Origin: a virus
Length of the DNA stretch: 26,724 nucleotides
Virus record (IMG/VR): IMGVR_UViG_3300044951_000376
Coordinates: 1 to 26,724 of that record
Reading direction: 5' to 3' (one strand)
Below are positions 14,901 to 22,333 of the stretch, piece by piece. Numbering within the stretch: the stretch's first letter is position 1; each line of letters begins with the position of its first letter. Position numbers and translations under genes: made by a program. Under the pieces are notes generated by a model. It saw nothing but the letters and a program-made list of their open reading frames with translations, ran no database searches and had not been told where the DNA came from.

Positions 14901-16203
14901 TCGGTTGTTTCTTGTCTTCTTCCTGCTTGGCAAGGATTGAATCAAGGTATCCCCTATGCTGCTGCGGTGATACGCCCTGCGCCACGATTGGGGCGGGGAT
15001 AAACCGACCATCGACGCCTCCACCGTAGGCCTTAAACTGCTTGTAGAACTTGCCATCCTTTCCAAAATACTCGTTCAACTGGCTCAGGTCTTTTCCCGCG
15101 CCTGCGGCGGCAGACAACATATCCGCCAAGCCCTGCTGCTGCTGGCTCAAGAAGTTTGGATCGGCAACCATCACGTCGCCAACTGGCAGATAGCCCTCTG
15201 GCACATATCCCGCAGAGCCTGGCTGCGAACCGACGGGGGAACCATACGGCCCCGCAACGCCACCCGACGCAAACGCCTCGCCACGGTGGTGAGGGTGGAC
15301 GCCGCCGCCCATGCTTTCGGTAGCTTTGTTGTAATCAACAGTCTTGTAGCCACTGGGATCAAGGCCGACAGCCTCTGGGTGTTTCTTCTCAACCTCGTCA
15401 GCCATGAAACCAACGTGGGTCTGCTCTTGGGGGTCGCCCTTGTATTTGAACGTGTAAATAGGCATCCCGTCGTGGGACGTGCCGATTTCCTTGATGGCGT
15501 GCTTCAGGCGGCGATCCGACCAGAAAGACGCAGGCTGCGTGGCGGTCGTGGTTGATCCAGACTGCGCGCCAGTTCCCAAGCCGATGTTTGCCAGCCAGCT
15601 AAGGACTTGGAATGGGTAGCCCTGCTCCTGCTGGAACTGGTTGATAAGTGCGTCCTTGCCAGCTTGCTCGGTCTGCTGCATCTGCGTCCCCATCGCAAGC
15701 TGATTGCCCGCGAGGCCCGCCATGCGATTCAGGTCATTCATATTTGCGTTGGTGGCCTGATCGTATCCTTGGCTGTAGATGTTGGCCATCGTAGACCCCA
15801 TCGCCATATTCTGCTGGTTGGCAAGGTTTGCGGCAGCAACGCCAGCGCGGTCACCACCGAAAGCGCCAGACTGTGCGGCAGTTCCGAGAGCGCCAGATTG
15901 CGCCTGCTCGTTTGCCTGCTCCATCTGCTTCCGCGTGGTATCGGCCACATTCGTCAAATAAGGATTTAGATAATTTTGAACGGTGTTATAGCTGGGGCCA
16001 GATTCCGCAATTTTGTTCAAGCCAGAAATGCCCATTTTCTGCTGCTCGTTCATCTGAGCGACAAAGTCGGACGCTTGAGTTCCATATTTCTGGAACGGGG
16101 TATTGGAGATGGACTCTGCCTTGGTGTTGATCGCATTATACCGATCCATAACCTCCTTGGGGATGGTTACGGTATTCGTGCTAGTCGTTGTCTTGCCGCC
16201 CAT
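11950..16203 (-). CDS. Giant internal virion protein with two S74-like segments and a lysozyme-like domain (1417 aa)
   Basis: Probable internal/ejected virion protein with peptidoglycan-degrading activity. The layout is: residues 1-215 helical and Gln/Asn-rich; 229-292 a peptidase_S74/intramolecular-chaperone-like segment beginning SDRRLKHAI; 311-318 FASGGVAG; about 340-440 Gly/Gln-rich; 468-530 a second S74-like segment beginning SDRRLKHDI, again followed by FASGGVAG (535-542); a long Ala-rich helical part; Pro/Thr/Val repeats; about 858-970 a lysozyme/transglycosylase-like domain (NFRNNNPGNL, SAISKYAPKGDG); then a long helical C-terminal region. S74 domains normally sit at fibre C-termini, so two in mid-protein are unusual. 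Ser and Lys of each SDRRLK are kept, so self-cleavage is possible but unproven. The start at 16203 overlaps the GNAT stop (TAATG). Confidence 0.82.
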   Translation of the reverse strand: MGGKTTTSTNTVTIPKEVMDRYNAINTKAESISNTPFQKYGTQASDFVAQMNEQQKMGISGLNKIAESGPSYNTVQNYLNPYLTNVADTTRKQMEQANEQAQSGALGTAAQSGAFGGDRAGVAAANLANQQNMAMGSTMANIYSQGYDQATNANMNDLNRMAGLAGNQLAMGTQMQQTEQAGKDALINQFQQEQGYPFQVLSWLANIGLGTGAQSGSTTTATQPASFWSDRRLKHAIKEIGTSHDGMPIYTFKYKGDPQEQTHVGFMADEVEKKHPEAVGLDPSGYKTVDYNKATESMGGGVHPHHRGEAFASGGVAGPYGSPVGSQPGSAGYVPEGYLPVGDVMVADPNFLSQQQQGLADMLSAAAGAGKDLSQLNEYFGKDGKFYKQFKAYGGGVDGRFIPAPIVAQGVSPQQHRGYLDSILAKQEEDKKQPTAPQSAGGSGQQQSGLSNVASTLGSIASIASLFSDRRLKHDIKEIGKTHNGLPIYTFKYKGDDAQQTHVGFMADEVERKHPDAVGQSQGYKTVDYSQAHKFASGGVAGGRHGYQTDGAVEDKPWWQRAADVISNPSTPLIGSILNNAKGVSDAYALEEKNAREAAAQNKDRTYPEYLSSLNLPARAGATAAMLGSGLTSAGAKAAGLGAGLVGAPETGNALMKFGDTAYQNMLDAETAARGSDKEISDMYKRLAGVMPQSSAAPISDFRGPSPVAIAEQKAREAEALARSRALDAAAVGAGTSDTAATQTPLSLADVAGPRFDQTGAVGLGLPPSAMNARPGDYQAEAMKQSLIPRPRMRPADLGTPVAPEVTPTGVVAPTGAVSPTGVVAPPAFGRKIASVIGGGNGFTDVMYTDGTKERKQGDLNFRNNNPGNLEYGDLAKSYGAVGTDGRFAVFPDYETGRKAQEALLFESGVYGGMDIGSAISKYAPKGDGTNDPERYAANVAAALGVPVNTQLSDLTPQQRSAMLTAMEKQEGGSGGPSTYSTTPIGADGSPIPAQGGVAGNAMVSSRGNAPEGGLKPYEDRNWLGKIMRNPDGSMNKDAMLSLFAGVGDMLSNPSPFLLPTIGAGVSGAANTYMARQGQLANIAQTQAETNRTNILAAAERFFTVGPNGAPLVTLEGGGTATLNEYLNNPSLRASGNPQVEAQIREAAKQKAVSEIGTVFETPQVQSALEKERTGATINYAGAQEETAKMLQDYGASSEVARSSMPSLLNQIEATSNMDSSGVFQKYQTEAFRVINEILDATGQSQYRINTPEDAQILAKSGVLRALDMASGSGQSAAQALETILAVQPNQALEPETNAKIMTSLMMANQRAIDMNGFIREYQNLGGNGSHTTTQAPTVFGDTYGRQYIAEEKALKNIVLDGAKPINADGDTMISILSGTELNSQQKNNIIAAFLKKSGMSENEIANLGNVSRYFGG
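14614..14802 (-). repeat. Second S74-like segment coding repeat (residues 468-530)
   Basis: This codes for SDRRLKHDIKEIGKTHNGLP, then TFKYKGDDAQQTHVGFMADE and GYKTVDYS. It is a near copy of the segment at 15328-15519, 717 bases away, at both protein and DNA level (for example the shared GGCGGCGGTC/GGCGGCGATC region). Sequence divergence at third positions suggests an old duplication still selected for its protein. Confidence 0.85.
15328..15519 (-). repeat. First S74-like segment coding repeat (residues 229-292)
   Basis: This codes for SDRRLKHAIKEIGTSHDGMP, then TFKYKGDPQEQTHVGFMADE and SGYKTVDYN. It is the partner of the repeat at 14614-14802. Each copy is followed at a short distance by FASGGVAG, so the duplicated unit is longer than the S74-like core. 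Confidence 0.85.
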
Positions 16204-16700
16204 TAGGTTTCCCCTTCGATTTCTGGCGGAATGCCAGTCTTGGCGTTGTAAAGGAAGTACACTCCAGCGGGAGGTCCGAATGTTCTTTCGTATAGGCGAA
16301 TTTTTGCCTTAGTCCGTTCATTGGACAATACACCAATTGCGAGTGGCAATTCAAGGTTTTCCGCCATAACCTTAGCAAACTCCGCCAGCTTGCGCGCCCG
16401 ACCACCCTTTGCGGCACGAAATTCTGGGTCAACGTAGATTGCCTTTTCCTCAAGAACTGGCTCGGCGCTATACCAGACTGGGCCGATGTTCAGCAGGATC
16501 GCGCCCTCAAGAGGCCCGCCGACTTTGCTTCCGATAACGCCAACAGCGCCACGTTGCATGGTGAGGGAGGCCCACACTTGGTTTGCCAGCATTGCCAGAT
16601 CGGGTACGACGAAGGCATTCTCCTCTGTGGCGGCTACAGCCAGCCGCATCATTTCCTCAAAGTCTGCGGCGACACCGAGGCGAACTGTAATTTCATCCAT
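16203..16700 (-). CDS. GNAT-family N-acetyltransferase (165 aa)
   Basis: Predicted acetyl-CoA-dependent acetyltransferase. Residues near 95-115 (FRAAKGGRARKLAEFAKVMA) fit the acetyl-CoA-binding motif and its following helix, and the β strand AIGVLSN plus the YERTFGPPAGVYFLYN ending fit the GNAT C-terminal part. The N-terminal ITVRLGVAADFEEMMRLAVA is a typical GNAT opening. It lies between the 188-residue structural gene and the giant internal protein, and the 1417-residue gene starts on its stop codon (TAATG). Similar genes occur at this position in phage structural clusters. The substrate could be a virion or host protein or a small molecule; nothing shows which. The fold call is good. Confidence 0.82.
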   Translation of the reverse strand: MDEITVRLGVAADFEEMMRLAVAATEENAFVVPDLAMLANQVWASLTMQRGAVGVIGSKVGGPLEGAILLNIGPVWYSAEPVLEEKAIYVDPEFRAAKGGRARKLAEFAKVMAENLELPLAIGVLSNERTKAKIRLYERTFGPPAGVYFLYNAKTGIPPEIEGET

Positions 16701-16703
16701 AAT

Positions 16704-17270
16704 TTAATCCTTCTTTGGGCCTGGGAGATTTTGCAGGGTCTTGATTGTCTTTTGGCGCATTTTCTTCACGAAGGCGTCGAGAATCTTGTGGCCGTGATCA
16801 ACGTCACCTTTGCCAATTTCCACGACGTCTTCGGGTGGTATCACATATTCCCCGCCAGCCGCAACGATAGGGACGGAATCAACCTCGCCACCGGCAGCCC
16901 TGCGCGGCGCGGGAACCCCGTAGGGCAGGCCCCGTGCGCCGTATGGCATACCACTCTGGCCGTATGGGCCTTTGTGCGAAAAGATATTTTTGGCCACCTT
17001 GAAGCCAGCCATGCTGTTGCCCTCGCCCATTGCCGAAATGATGTCAGCGGGAATAACGTAGGAGCCAGACGCAACGTGCATGGGCAGGTGATCTGTGCGG
17101 CCAGCCACAGAGGAGTGGATCGCCCCCTTGTGGACCTTTATTCTGCCGCCGCGGGCGCGGGCCGTATTCAAGGCAGCCGCAATAGCCTGATCCTGCGGGT
17201 GGCCAGATTTGATCATTTCCGAAATGTTTTTGGAAATTGTTTCCTGCGACGTTCCATGTTTCAGCGGCAT
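16704..17270 (-). CDS. Conserved phage structural-cluster protein (188 aa)
   Basis: The function is not established. The N-terminus ([20 protein letters not shown] ... [14 protein letters not shown]) is a short helical signature found in small phage and bacterial proteins (DUF6496-like). Two related β segments follow: [20 protein letters not shown] (about 63-82) and [20 protein letters not shown] (about 133-152). The shared SYVIP/EYVIP pattern indicates an internal repeat. Between them is a Gly/Pro/Tyr-rich linker ([20 protein letters not shown]). The start at 17270 has GGAG in the preceding bases and lies one base after the upstream stop. Proteins of this type are frequent between tail-adaptor and internal-protein genes in podovirus-like phages, so a virion assembly role is likely. 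Confidence 0.72.
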   Translation of the reverse strand: MPLKHGTSQETISKNISEMIKSGHPQDQAIAAALNTARARGGRIKVHKGAIHSSVAGRTDHLPMHVASGSYVIPADIISAMGEGNSMAGFKVAKNIFSHKGPYGQSGMPYGARGLPYGVPAPRRAAGGEVDSVPIVAAGGEYVIPPEDVVEIGKGDVDHGHKILDAFVKKMRQKTIKTLQNLPGPKKD

Positions 17271-17271
17271 C

Positions 17272-17622
17272 TTACGCTCCCTCGGAATATGTGACGACGA
17301 CAGTCATTCCAGTGCCTGGGTCGACGACGAGGCCATTGTTGTATGGCATATTGATTACCGTCACGCCAATCACGTTTGTGATGGCAGCCAAGGCGTTGGC
17401 CGTGCTTGCCGTGTTGGTGCCGTCATAGATCACGCAGGCGCTGCTTCCCGCAACAACAACGCTGACAGATGCGAGTCGGCCCTGCCCGCTAGTCACAAGG
17501 GTTGTTGTTGTCATAGTTGTAGATCGAACCGCACCTTGGACTTTCAGGTAGGTGATGCCAAGCTGGTTCACTGAAGTGACCACGTTCTTTGCGGCGGTAA
17601 GGATGTCTGATAAGGATGCCAT
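17272..17622 (-). CDS. Hypothetical virion-associated protein (116 aa)
   Basis: The function is not recognised. The protein has a short N-terminal helix ([20 protein letters not shown]) and then Thr/Val-rich β strands ([40 protein letters not shown]), suggesting a small β-sandwich. The pattern, with a Gly/Thr-rich strand after SACVIYDG and the ending [10 protein letters not shown], is typical of small phage proteins that decorate or join virion parts. The start at 17622 overlaps the gp10-like stop as TGATG. A structural role is inferred from fold and neighbours only. Confidence 0.65.
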   Translation of the reverse strand: MASLSDILTAAKNVVTSVNQLGITYLKVQGAVRSTTMTTTTLVTSGQGRLASVSVVVAGSSACVIYDGTNTASTANALAAITNVIGVTVINMPYNNGLVVDPGTGMTVVVTYSEGA

Positions 17623-19958
17623 CAGTATTTTCCATCTGGTTGGAGGCGGTATCGGATATTTCCCATCCGCCAGAATGTGCCGATCTGATTGCCAGTGACC
17701 CTGATTGAGATCAGTCTCGCCCTGATACGCGGCGAGATATACTCTGTCTGCTGACTGATGCTGTATGGGCCGTAAACGATGGCTTCTTGGCCTGGGTAGT
17801 CAACCGCATAAAATGTGATCTTCACCGTGGCGTTGTTTTCCCCGCCGTAATACCCCCACTTCATATCAGGCCAGACCTGATCAATGAAGGTCTTGGAATC
17901 GCCCTCGTCGAGCGCGAAGTATCCAGTCTGGACGTAGGCGTCCATTGAGGAGCCATTAGCGTCGGTCGATGTCTCGTGCTGGTATATGTTCAGATCGGAA
18001 GACGCGCCAATCGGAGGCCCAAACACGCCCTGATCAATCCACGCGGTTCGCGTCAGCGTTCCAAAGTCCCACTGCTGAAGAAGCGTGTTGTACTTGACAT
18101 ACTTCTTAGGGACGCCATCACCTGGTGATCCATCTGGGTTTTTGATGGGGTAATACCACGCGATCTCTCCGAAGCGGCTGTTCGGTGCGCAGCGCACGTT
18201 GCTCCAGTAATCTGTATCAATGTCTTGGAAGATCACATCCCACACGGGGCATGGAAGTGGCTGTATGCCGCCGCCAGCCAGCATGTAAAACTGACTTTGC
18301 GACATCCAGTAAACGACGCCGCCCATTGTTCCCATCGCCTTGGGGCCAACCAAGCCGCAGCCAGACCCAATCTCGTTGAAAGAGTAGACCAGAGGCAGGT
18401 TGATATATTGCATCGACCACAGATTGGTGTCCGTCCACAGAAGACCCTGTTGCGGACCCTGCATTGCGCCCACGATCTTTGACCCCTTCGGGATGCGGAA
18501 CGAACCAGCCTGATTGCTGACTGTTGCCACCCAACTGGTGAAGTTTCCAATATCAGTCCAACGCACCAATAGGGGGTCTTGAATGCCATTGAATGTGGAG
18601 CCGTAGGCGATGACCTGCCGTTCAGGCATGGCAACGAAGCATCCCTCGTTGACGCTGGGGGCGTATGGAACGACGTTTGCGTGGTCGCCGCTATTGAGAG
18701 TGTCGTAATAGAAAATCCCGCTTTTTGCTGGGCTTGCGATCAGAAATCCGCCCCAGTTGTCTAAAGACCAATCATTGACTTCAAGCGGAGACGCAGAGTT
18801 TCTACTGGTAGTGCTGTAAGCGCCGGGGGGGAAACCCCACGATTCTATTGTGACAGTGCCAGATGTTTCGGTCGCGAAGTTTGCGGCCACCGCAAAGGAA
18901 AATGTGCTGCTGGTGCCAGACGTTGCGGATGTAACGATGTATGTTCCATTGTAATTTGTTGTCCCGCTGATTGTAATCTGAGAACCTGGGGCAACATACA
19001 ACAATTGGCTCAACGTCACCGTGGCAACAAGGCTTGCTGATGATATTGATGTAATTGGGCGTTGACGGCCACCGCTTGATGTTACGCCCGTACCGAATCC
19101 ACCTCCGCCAAAAAGGCCCTCACCAAAACCACTTGGAGGAGGTATATTCTGCTTGCCAACATAGTATACAATTCTGGCTGCGCCGCTGTTCATTGAAGCA
19201 GTGGCGGTTGACGTGGCGGAGTTTTCCGCCGAAATGTAAAAATCGTTTGTTGTAACTGACGGCGTGTCAAGTACAATGTAATTTCCATAAAAACTCAAGC
19301 CGCCAACAGTGACTGGCACTAAAATTGCAAATGTTGATCCTGCTGTGTACCCGTGGCTTGCCAACGTTACCTTGACATTGGAATTTCCGCTCGTGGTATC
19401 AAACACAGGAACGGCCCCGCCATTGGTGACGGTTGATGTGGCGGGGGTTAGCAGGCCGATAATATTTCGAGCAACAACTTGGTATGCGTCATCGCTTACG
19501 GCAATCGTGGGGTAATACCCAGACAAAATAATGCCGCCCACGCTGATGGGTGTCAAAATGTTTACGCCATCGTATGACGAGATATTTGAATTGGTGTCGT
19601 CAATAGTGACGGTTGAGGAACCAGTCACGGTGTCACACGAAATTGCAAAATTGTATGTGTAGAATTGAGGCGATATTTCAACGGAATTAGCGTTGCCCTC
19701 TGCGTATGAAAGGTTTTGTTCGGTGCCTATTGCAAGATAGGACGTGCCGTTGGTGTCCGCCCAAGAATGAAGGGCGCGGATTATGGCCGTCTGGCTTGAA
19801 GAAAACTTTGTCCATCCGCCAAGCTTTTGCGGCAAACCAAGGCCTTGCCGATCTGGGACAAACCTAATCAGATTGCTCTCTGATACCGCCGCCTCATTCA
19901 GGGCGGGGGTTCTGTTCTGATCAACCCCTGGGATCAGTTTAAGGCTGGCGTGTGGCAT
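17622..19958 (-). CDS. gp10-like packaged-DNA stabilisation / tail-hub protein (778 aa)
   Basis: Probable tail-neck protein that closes the portal after packaging, related in type to P22 gp10. The N-terminus (GVDQNRTPALNEAAVSESNL, then QGLGLPQKLGGWTKF) matches the opening of this family. Long β-propeller-like repeats follow (SWADTNGTSYLAIGTEQNLS, LNSGDHANVVPYAPSVNEGC). Several inserted β domains (about 105-345) of the VGGxxLSGxY / HGYTAGSTF / PGSQITISGTTNYNGTY type make it longer than P22 gp10 (472 aa). The start at 19958 has AGGG upstream and lies three bases after the adaptor stop. Its neighbours (adaptor before, internal proteins after) fit the order of podovirus tail genes. The structural role is confident; the exact equivalence to gp10 is inferred. 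Confidence 0.78.
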   Translation of the reverse strand: MPHASLKLIPGVDQNRTPALNEAAVSESNLIRFVPDRQGLGLPQKLGGWTKFSSSQTAIIRALHSWADTNGTSYLAIGTEQNLSYAEGNANSVEISPQFYTYNFAISCDTVTGSSTVTIDDTNSNISSYDGVNILTPISVGGIILSGYYPTIAVSDDAYQVVARNIIGLLTPATSTVTNGGAVPVFDTTSGNSNVKVTLASHGYTAGSTFAILVPVTVGGLSFYGNYIVLDTPSVTTNDFYISAENSATSTATASMNSGAARIVYYVGKQNIPPPSGFGEGLFGGGGFGTGVTSSGGRQRPITSISSASLVATVTLSQLLYVAPGSQITISGTTNYNGTYIVTSATSGTSSTFSFAVAANFATETSGTVTIESWGFPPGAYSTTSRNSASPLEVNDWSLDNWGGFLIASPAKSGIFYYDTLNSGDHANVVPYAPSVNEGCFVAMPERQVIAYGSTFNGIQDPLLVRWTDIGNFTSWVATVSNQAGSFRIPKGSKIVGAMQGPQQGLLWTDTNLWSMQYINLPLVYSFNEIGSGCGLVGPKAMGTMGGVVYWMSQSQFYMLAGGGIQPLPCPVWDVIFQDIDTDYWSNVRCAPNSRFGEIAWYYPIKNPDGSPGDGVPKKYVKYNTLLQQWDFGTLTRTAWIDQGVFGPPIGASSDLNIYQHETSTDANGSSMDAYVQTGYFALDEGDSKTFIDQVWPDMKWGYYGGENNATVKITFYAVDYPGQEAIVYGPYSISQQTEYISPRIRARLISIRVTGNQIGTFWRMGNIRYRLQPDGKY

Positions 19959-19961
19959 GTA

Positions 19962-20930
19962 TTACCCTCGCGTCGGTGATGCGACTTGGGCGGGCGATTG
20001 AGACGACCACGCCGCAGCCTCGAATTTCTTGCGGGCTTCCTCAACCGTCGCGGACTTGAGAAGTGCCTGATATTGACCCTCATAGCTTTGCGCCATTTGG
20101 GGGTCATCCGACTGACGCCCGAAGTTGCGCTGGTATGCGGAAATGTAGACCATTGACGCCATGATTAGAAGGTCTGGAAGATATTGGCTGATGAACGAAA
20201 CCCCATTTCCGTTTCCAGCCGAGCCAATCATCGTTGCGGATGTGGGTACATCAACGGATGCTGAGAGAGCAACTGAAATTGTCGTGTCGCCAGTTACCGT
20301 TGCAAGGAAAGTACCATTCCACAAAAACGGAGCGAAGCCAGTCAACGTCACCAGTGTACCGCTGGAAAGACCGTGTGGAGTTGCAAAGGAAATGTTTCCA
20401 GTTGTGAGCGTCTGGATTGCGGAAACGATCTGTGGGGTGAATCCCAGCGGAGCGGGCCTCAATGTCCCCACCACCTCAACGTAGTAATCGACATCCGGCA
20501 CTGGACCGACAAGGAACAGCGTGTCGTTGAATGGGACGAAGTATTTCGGTTGCGCCAGATTGCCAGACAGGGAGGAGCCGAAGACGGCGTCCAGATATTC
20601 CTTTGTTGCGGGCAGAAGGGGGATACGCTCGGATACGTCTGGATCGGTATCGCCAGCGGGGCTGATCAAGTTGATCTGTTCGCTGACAACAAAATACGAT
20701 CCATCAGACAAATTCTGGCTGAACGACAACCTCCTATCGCCAGCGGTCAACTTGTAGCTGGGTCCAGTCAACGAAGCAGATGTGTCCAACAAATCCAAGT
20801 CGCGGTTGATGCGCAAGGTGGCGTAATCAATCATCATTTGGAGGATTGACAGGAAGTTTGTATCATTTGGCGATACAACAGCCATTTCCGCGACCTGATT
20901 CTTGTATGTCTCGTATGTCAGTCCGACCAT
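19962..20930 (-). CDS. Head-tail adaptor-like protein (322 aa)
   Basis: Probable connector that binds the portal and starts the tail. The N-terminal part is helical (MMIDYATLRINRDLDLLDTS) and the C-terminus is also helical (QYLPDLLIMASMVYISAYQR, EGQYQALLKSATVEEARKKF), as in gp4/gp6-type adaptor proteins. A β domain is inserted at about 165-240 (TPHGLSSGTLVTLTGF, NGTFLATVTGDTTISVAL). It resembles the inserts in the next gene and the domain often labelled FCCH-like in phage annotation. The start at 20930 has AGGTGG six bases upstream. It is the first gene after the probable promoter at 20955-20983. The adaptor call rests on fold and order, not a specific motif. Confidence 0.7.
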   Translation of the reverse strand: MVGLTYETYKNQVAEMAVVSPNDTNFLSILQMMIDYATLRINRDLDLLDTSASLTGPSYKLTAGDRRLSFSQNLSDGSYFVVSEQINLISPAGDTDPDVSERIPLLPATKEYLDAVFGSSLSGNLAQPKYFVPFNDTLFLVGPVPDVDYYVEVVGTLRPAPLGFTPQIVSAIQTLTTGNISFATPHGLSSGTLVTLTGFAPFLWNGTFLATVTGDTTISVALSASVDVPTSATMIGSAGNGNGVSFISQYLPDLLIMASMVYISAYQRNFGRQSDDPQMAQSYEGQYQALLKSATVEEARKKFEAAAWSSQSPAQVASPTRG

Positions 20931-20942
20931 GATGCCACCTTA

Positions 20943-20983
20943 CGTTTCAAGGCCACTATAGACCAAATATTCGTTTCAACCAA
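20943..20983 (-). promoter_or_regulatory. Candidate promoter for the virion gene block, flanked by TTGAAACG repeats
   Basis: Read leftward, TTGGTT (20983-20978) and TATAGT (20960-20955) have a 17-base spacer. TTGAAACG occurs at 20979-20972, overlapping the -35, and again at 20950-20943, just past the -10. The repeats are 29 bases apart, as expected for paired protein-binding sites. It lies in the only real gap of the right arm and reads into the adaptor and internal-protein genes. The -35 match is weak. Confidence 0.45.
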
Positions 20984-21245
20984 TAGACGTCGCAATGTCT
21001 CCGCCACACGCAAAATACCCAGCGCCGTCAACCCAATTGTCGGCGTGTCCCTCATTCTCTTTGATGCGGGCTGCCTTCAGAAGCGCCATCATCACGGCCA
21101 CGTCGGTCGATGTCACATTTACGTCCAAATGGATGGACCAATAGGCCGCGATAGTTTCAAAGTTCCGCTCCATGTTACCATGTGTGGCAGCCCGATCTCT
21201 GGTGACATATGCCTTGGCGGTGTCGAGAATCTCGGAGCGGTTCAT
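20976..21245 (-). CDS. DUF6378-like protein (89 aa)
   Basis: This is a small helical protein matching the pattern of DUF6378: EILDTAKAYVTRDRAATHGN, followed by NFETIAAYWSI, DVAVMMALLKAARI, and DNWVDGAGYFACGG. The function of the family is unknown; conserved D, R and E residues suggest a nucleotide-related or MazG-like helical fold, but this is speculative. The start at 21245 is chosen because it forms an ATGA overlap with the metallophosphoesterase stop and matches the family N-terminus. The open frame extends upstream to 21536, but only as antisense-like overlap of that gene. The proposed leftward promoter overlaps its last codons. Confidence 0.8.
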   Translation of the reverse strand: MNRSEILDTAKAYVTRDRAATHGNMERNFETIAAYWSIHLDVNVTSTDVAVMMALLKAARIKENEGHADNWVDGAGYFACGGDIATSIG

Positions 21246-22333
21246 AGTGACACCTTTATGCGGCTGATTTCGCCAAGCTGCTTGTGAAATGTTATAGATT
21301 GCATTTGAGATTGCGATCCATAGGCGCGAGACATAGAGTAAAAATCCCGTGGTGTCACTGGTCGCATCTGCTCCACCTGAACGCCACCAATGTCCTGCAT
21401 TTTTGCATGATGCAAATGGCCAGTAAAGTAAAAACGAAATCTTGTCCGCCCCCACATTTCTGGCCACTCGTTTGCGAGGTGCATCACCAAACGCTCGGCC
21501 TTTGCTTTGTCCCCGTGGTGTGCGGCAAAAAGGCATAGACCAAACTCCATGATGAAGAAGTCACCTACGTTTTTTTGAATTTCTATGCGCGGATTGCCCC
21601 TATATCTCTGGATCATGGCCATTCTGACTGCCAAGTATGCGTTTCGGTCGTGGTTTCCTTGGATAACTGACACCAGGACCGTCTCATGCTTTGCGGCGGA
21701 AATCTCAATGGCTGCCGCCAGCGCGTCTATGGCGGATTCGATTGTCTGCTCGATTCTCGTGTCTACATCTAAAACATGGCCGCTTTGCGTCATGTTTGTA
21801 TTGTCGTTATGATGCAGAAAATCGCCACCCACAAGGATCACACCAAACTTTGATGATGGCGCAGCGGCAACGCAGCTTGCTATCCCATTTATTATGCGCT
21901 GCGAGGCAATCTCCGTGGTGTATTCTTCCCCAGTTTCGCTCTTGCGCGCCCTCATTCCTATATGGGCATCAAATATAGGGTATATCGTGAGCAAATCTTC
22001 GCTGTGTATTTCAGACTTCACGATCTCTGGAATCGCCTTTATGCTGTCCATAGCATTGCGGATATATTCTATCTTTTCATGGAGAGATTCATCTTTTGGA
22101 ATCTTAAAATATAGGGACGCCTTTTCTGTCTTCAGCCATCCAGAATGCAAGATTTCTGAGTCTTGCATTCCAGCGTCGTCCATCGCCTGAGATACGGCTG
22201 GGTCAATGCTTTTTTCAGCGCGCGCAATAATTCTCTTAACGGATCGTTGATTCAATCCAGTTCTGCGCGCGACTTCGGCCTTGTTCCCGATTTCAAGATA
22301 TAAATCATATATCTCTTTTTGGCGCGGCGTCAT
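21242..22333 (-). CDS. HTH-metallophosphoesterase (363 aa)
   Basis: Predicted two-metal calcineurin-like phosphoesterase, probably acting on nucleic acid or nucleotides, with an N-terminal DNA-binding helix-turn-helix (AEVARRTGLNQRSVKRII, about 19-36). The metal motifs are all present: DAH (122-124), GGD (169-171), GNHD (226-229), HHG (272-274) and GHLHH (305-309). The conserved block IYPIFDAHIG and the later RFRFYFTGHLHH are hallmarks of a phage family that pairs an HTH with this catalytic fold, resembling SbcD/Mre11 nucleases. The start at 22333 overlaps the spanin-like stop by a few bases. It sits between the lysis genes and the DUF6378 gene. Enzyme class is confident; the substrate is unknown. 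Confidence 0.88.
   Translation of the reverse strand: MTPRQKEIYDLYLEIGNKAEVARRTGLNQRSVKRIIARAEKSIDPAVSQAMDDAGMQDSEILHSGWLKTEKASLYFKIPKDESLHEKIEYIRNAMDSIKAIPEIVKSEIHSEDLLTIYPIFDAHIGMRARKSETGEEYTTEIASQRIINGIASCVAAAPSSKFGVILVGGDFLHHNDNTNMTQSGHVLDVDTRIEQTIESAIDALAAAIEISAAKHETVLVSVIQGNHDRNAYLAVRMAMIQRYRGNPRIEIQKNVGDFFIMEFGLCLFAAHHGDKAKAERLVMHLANEWPEMWGRTRFRFYFTGHLHHAKMQDIGGVQVEQMRPVTPRDFYSMSRAYGSQSQMQSITFHKQLGEISRIKVSL

Noticed and set aside
20976-21536. Longer 186-residue version of the DUF6378-like protein
   Set aside because: The extra N-terminal part would overlap the metallophosphoesterase by nearly 300 bases and is not like the family. The ATGA start at 21245 is better.
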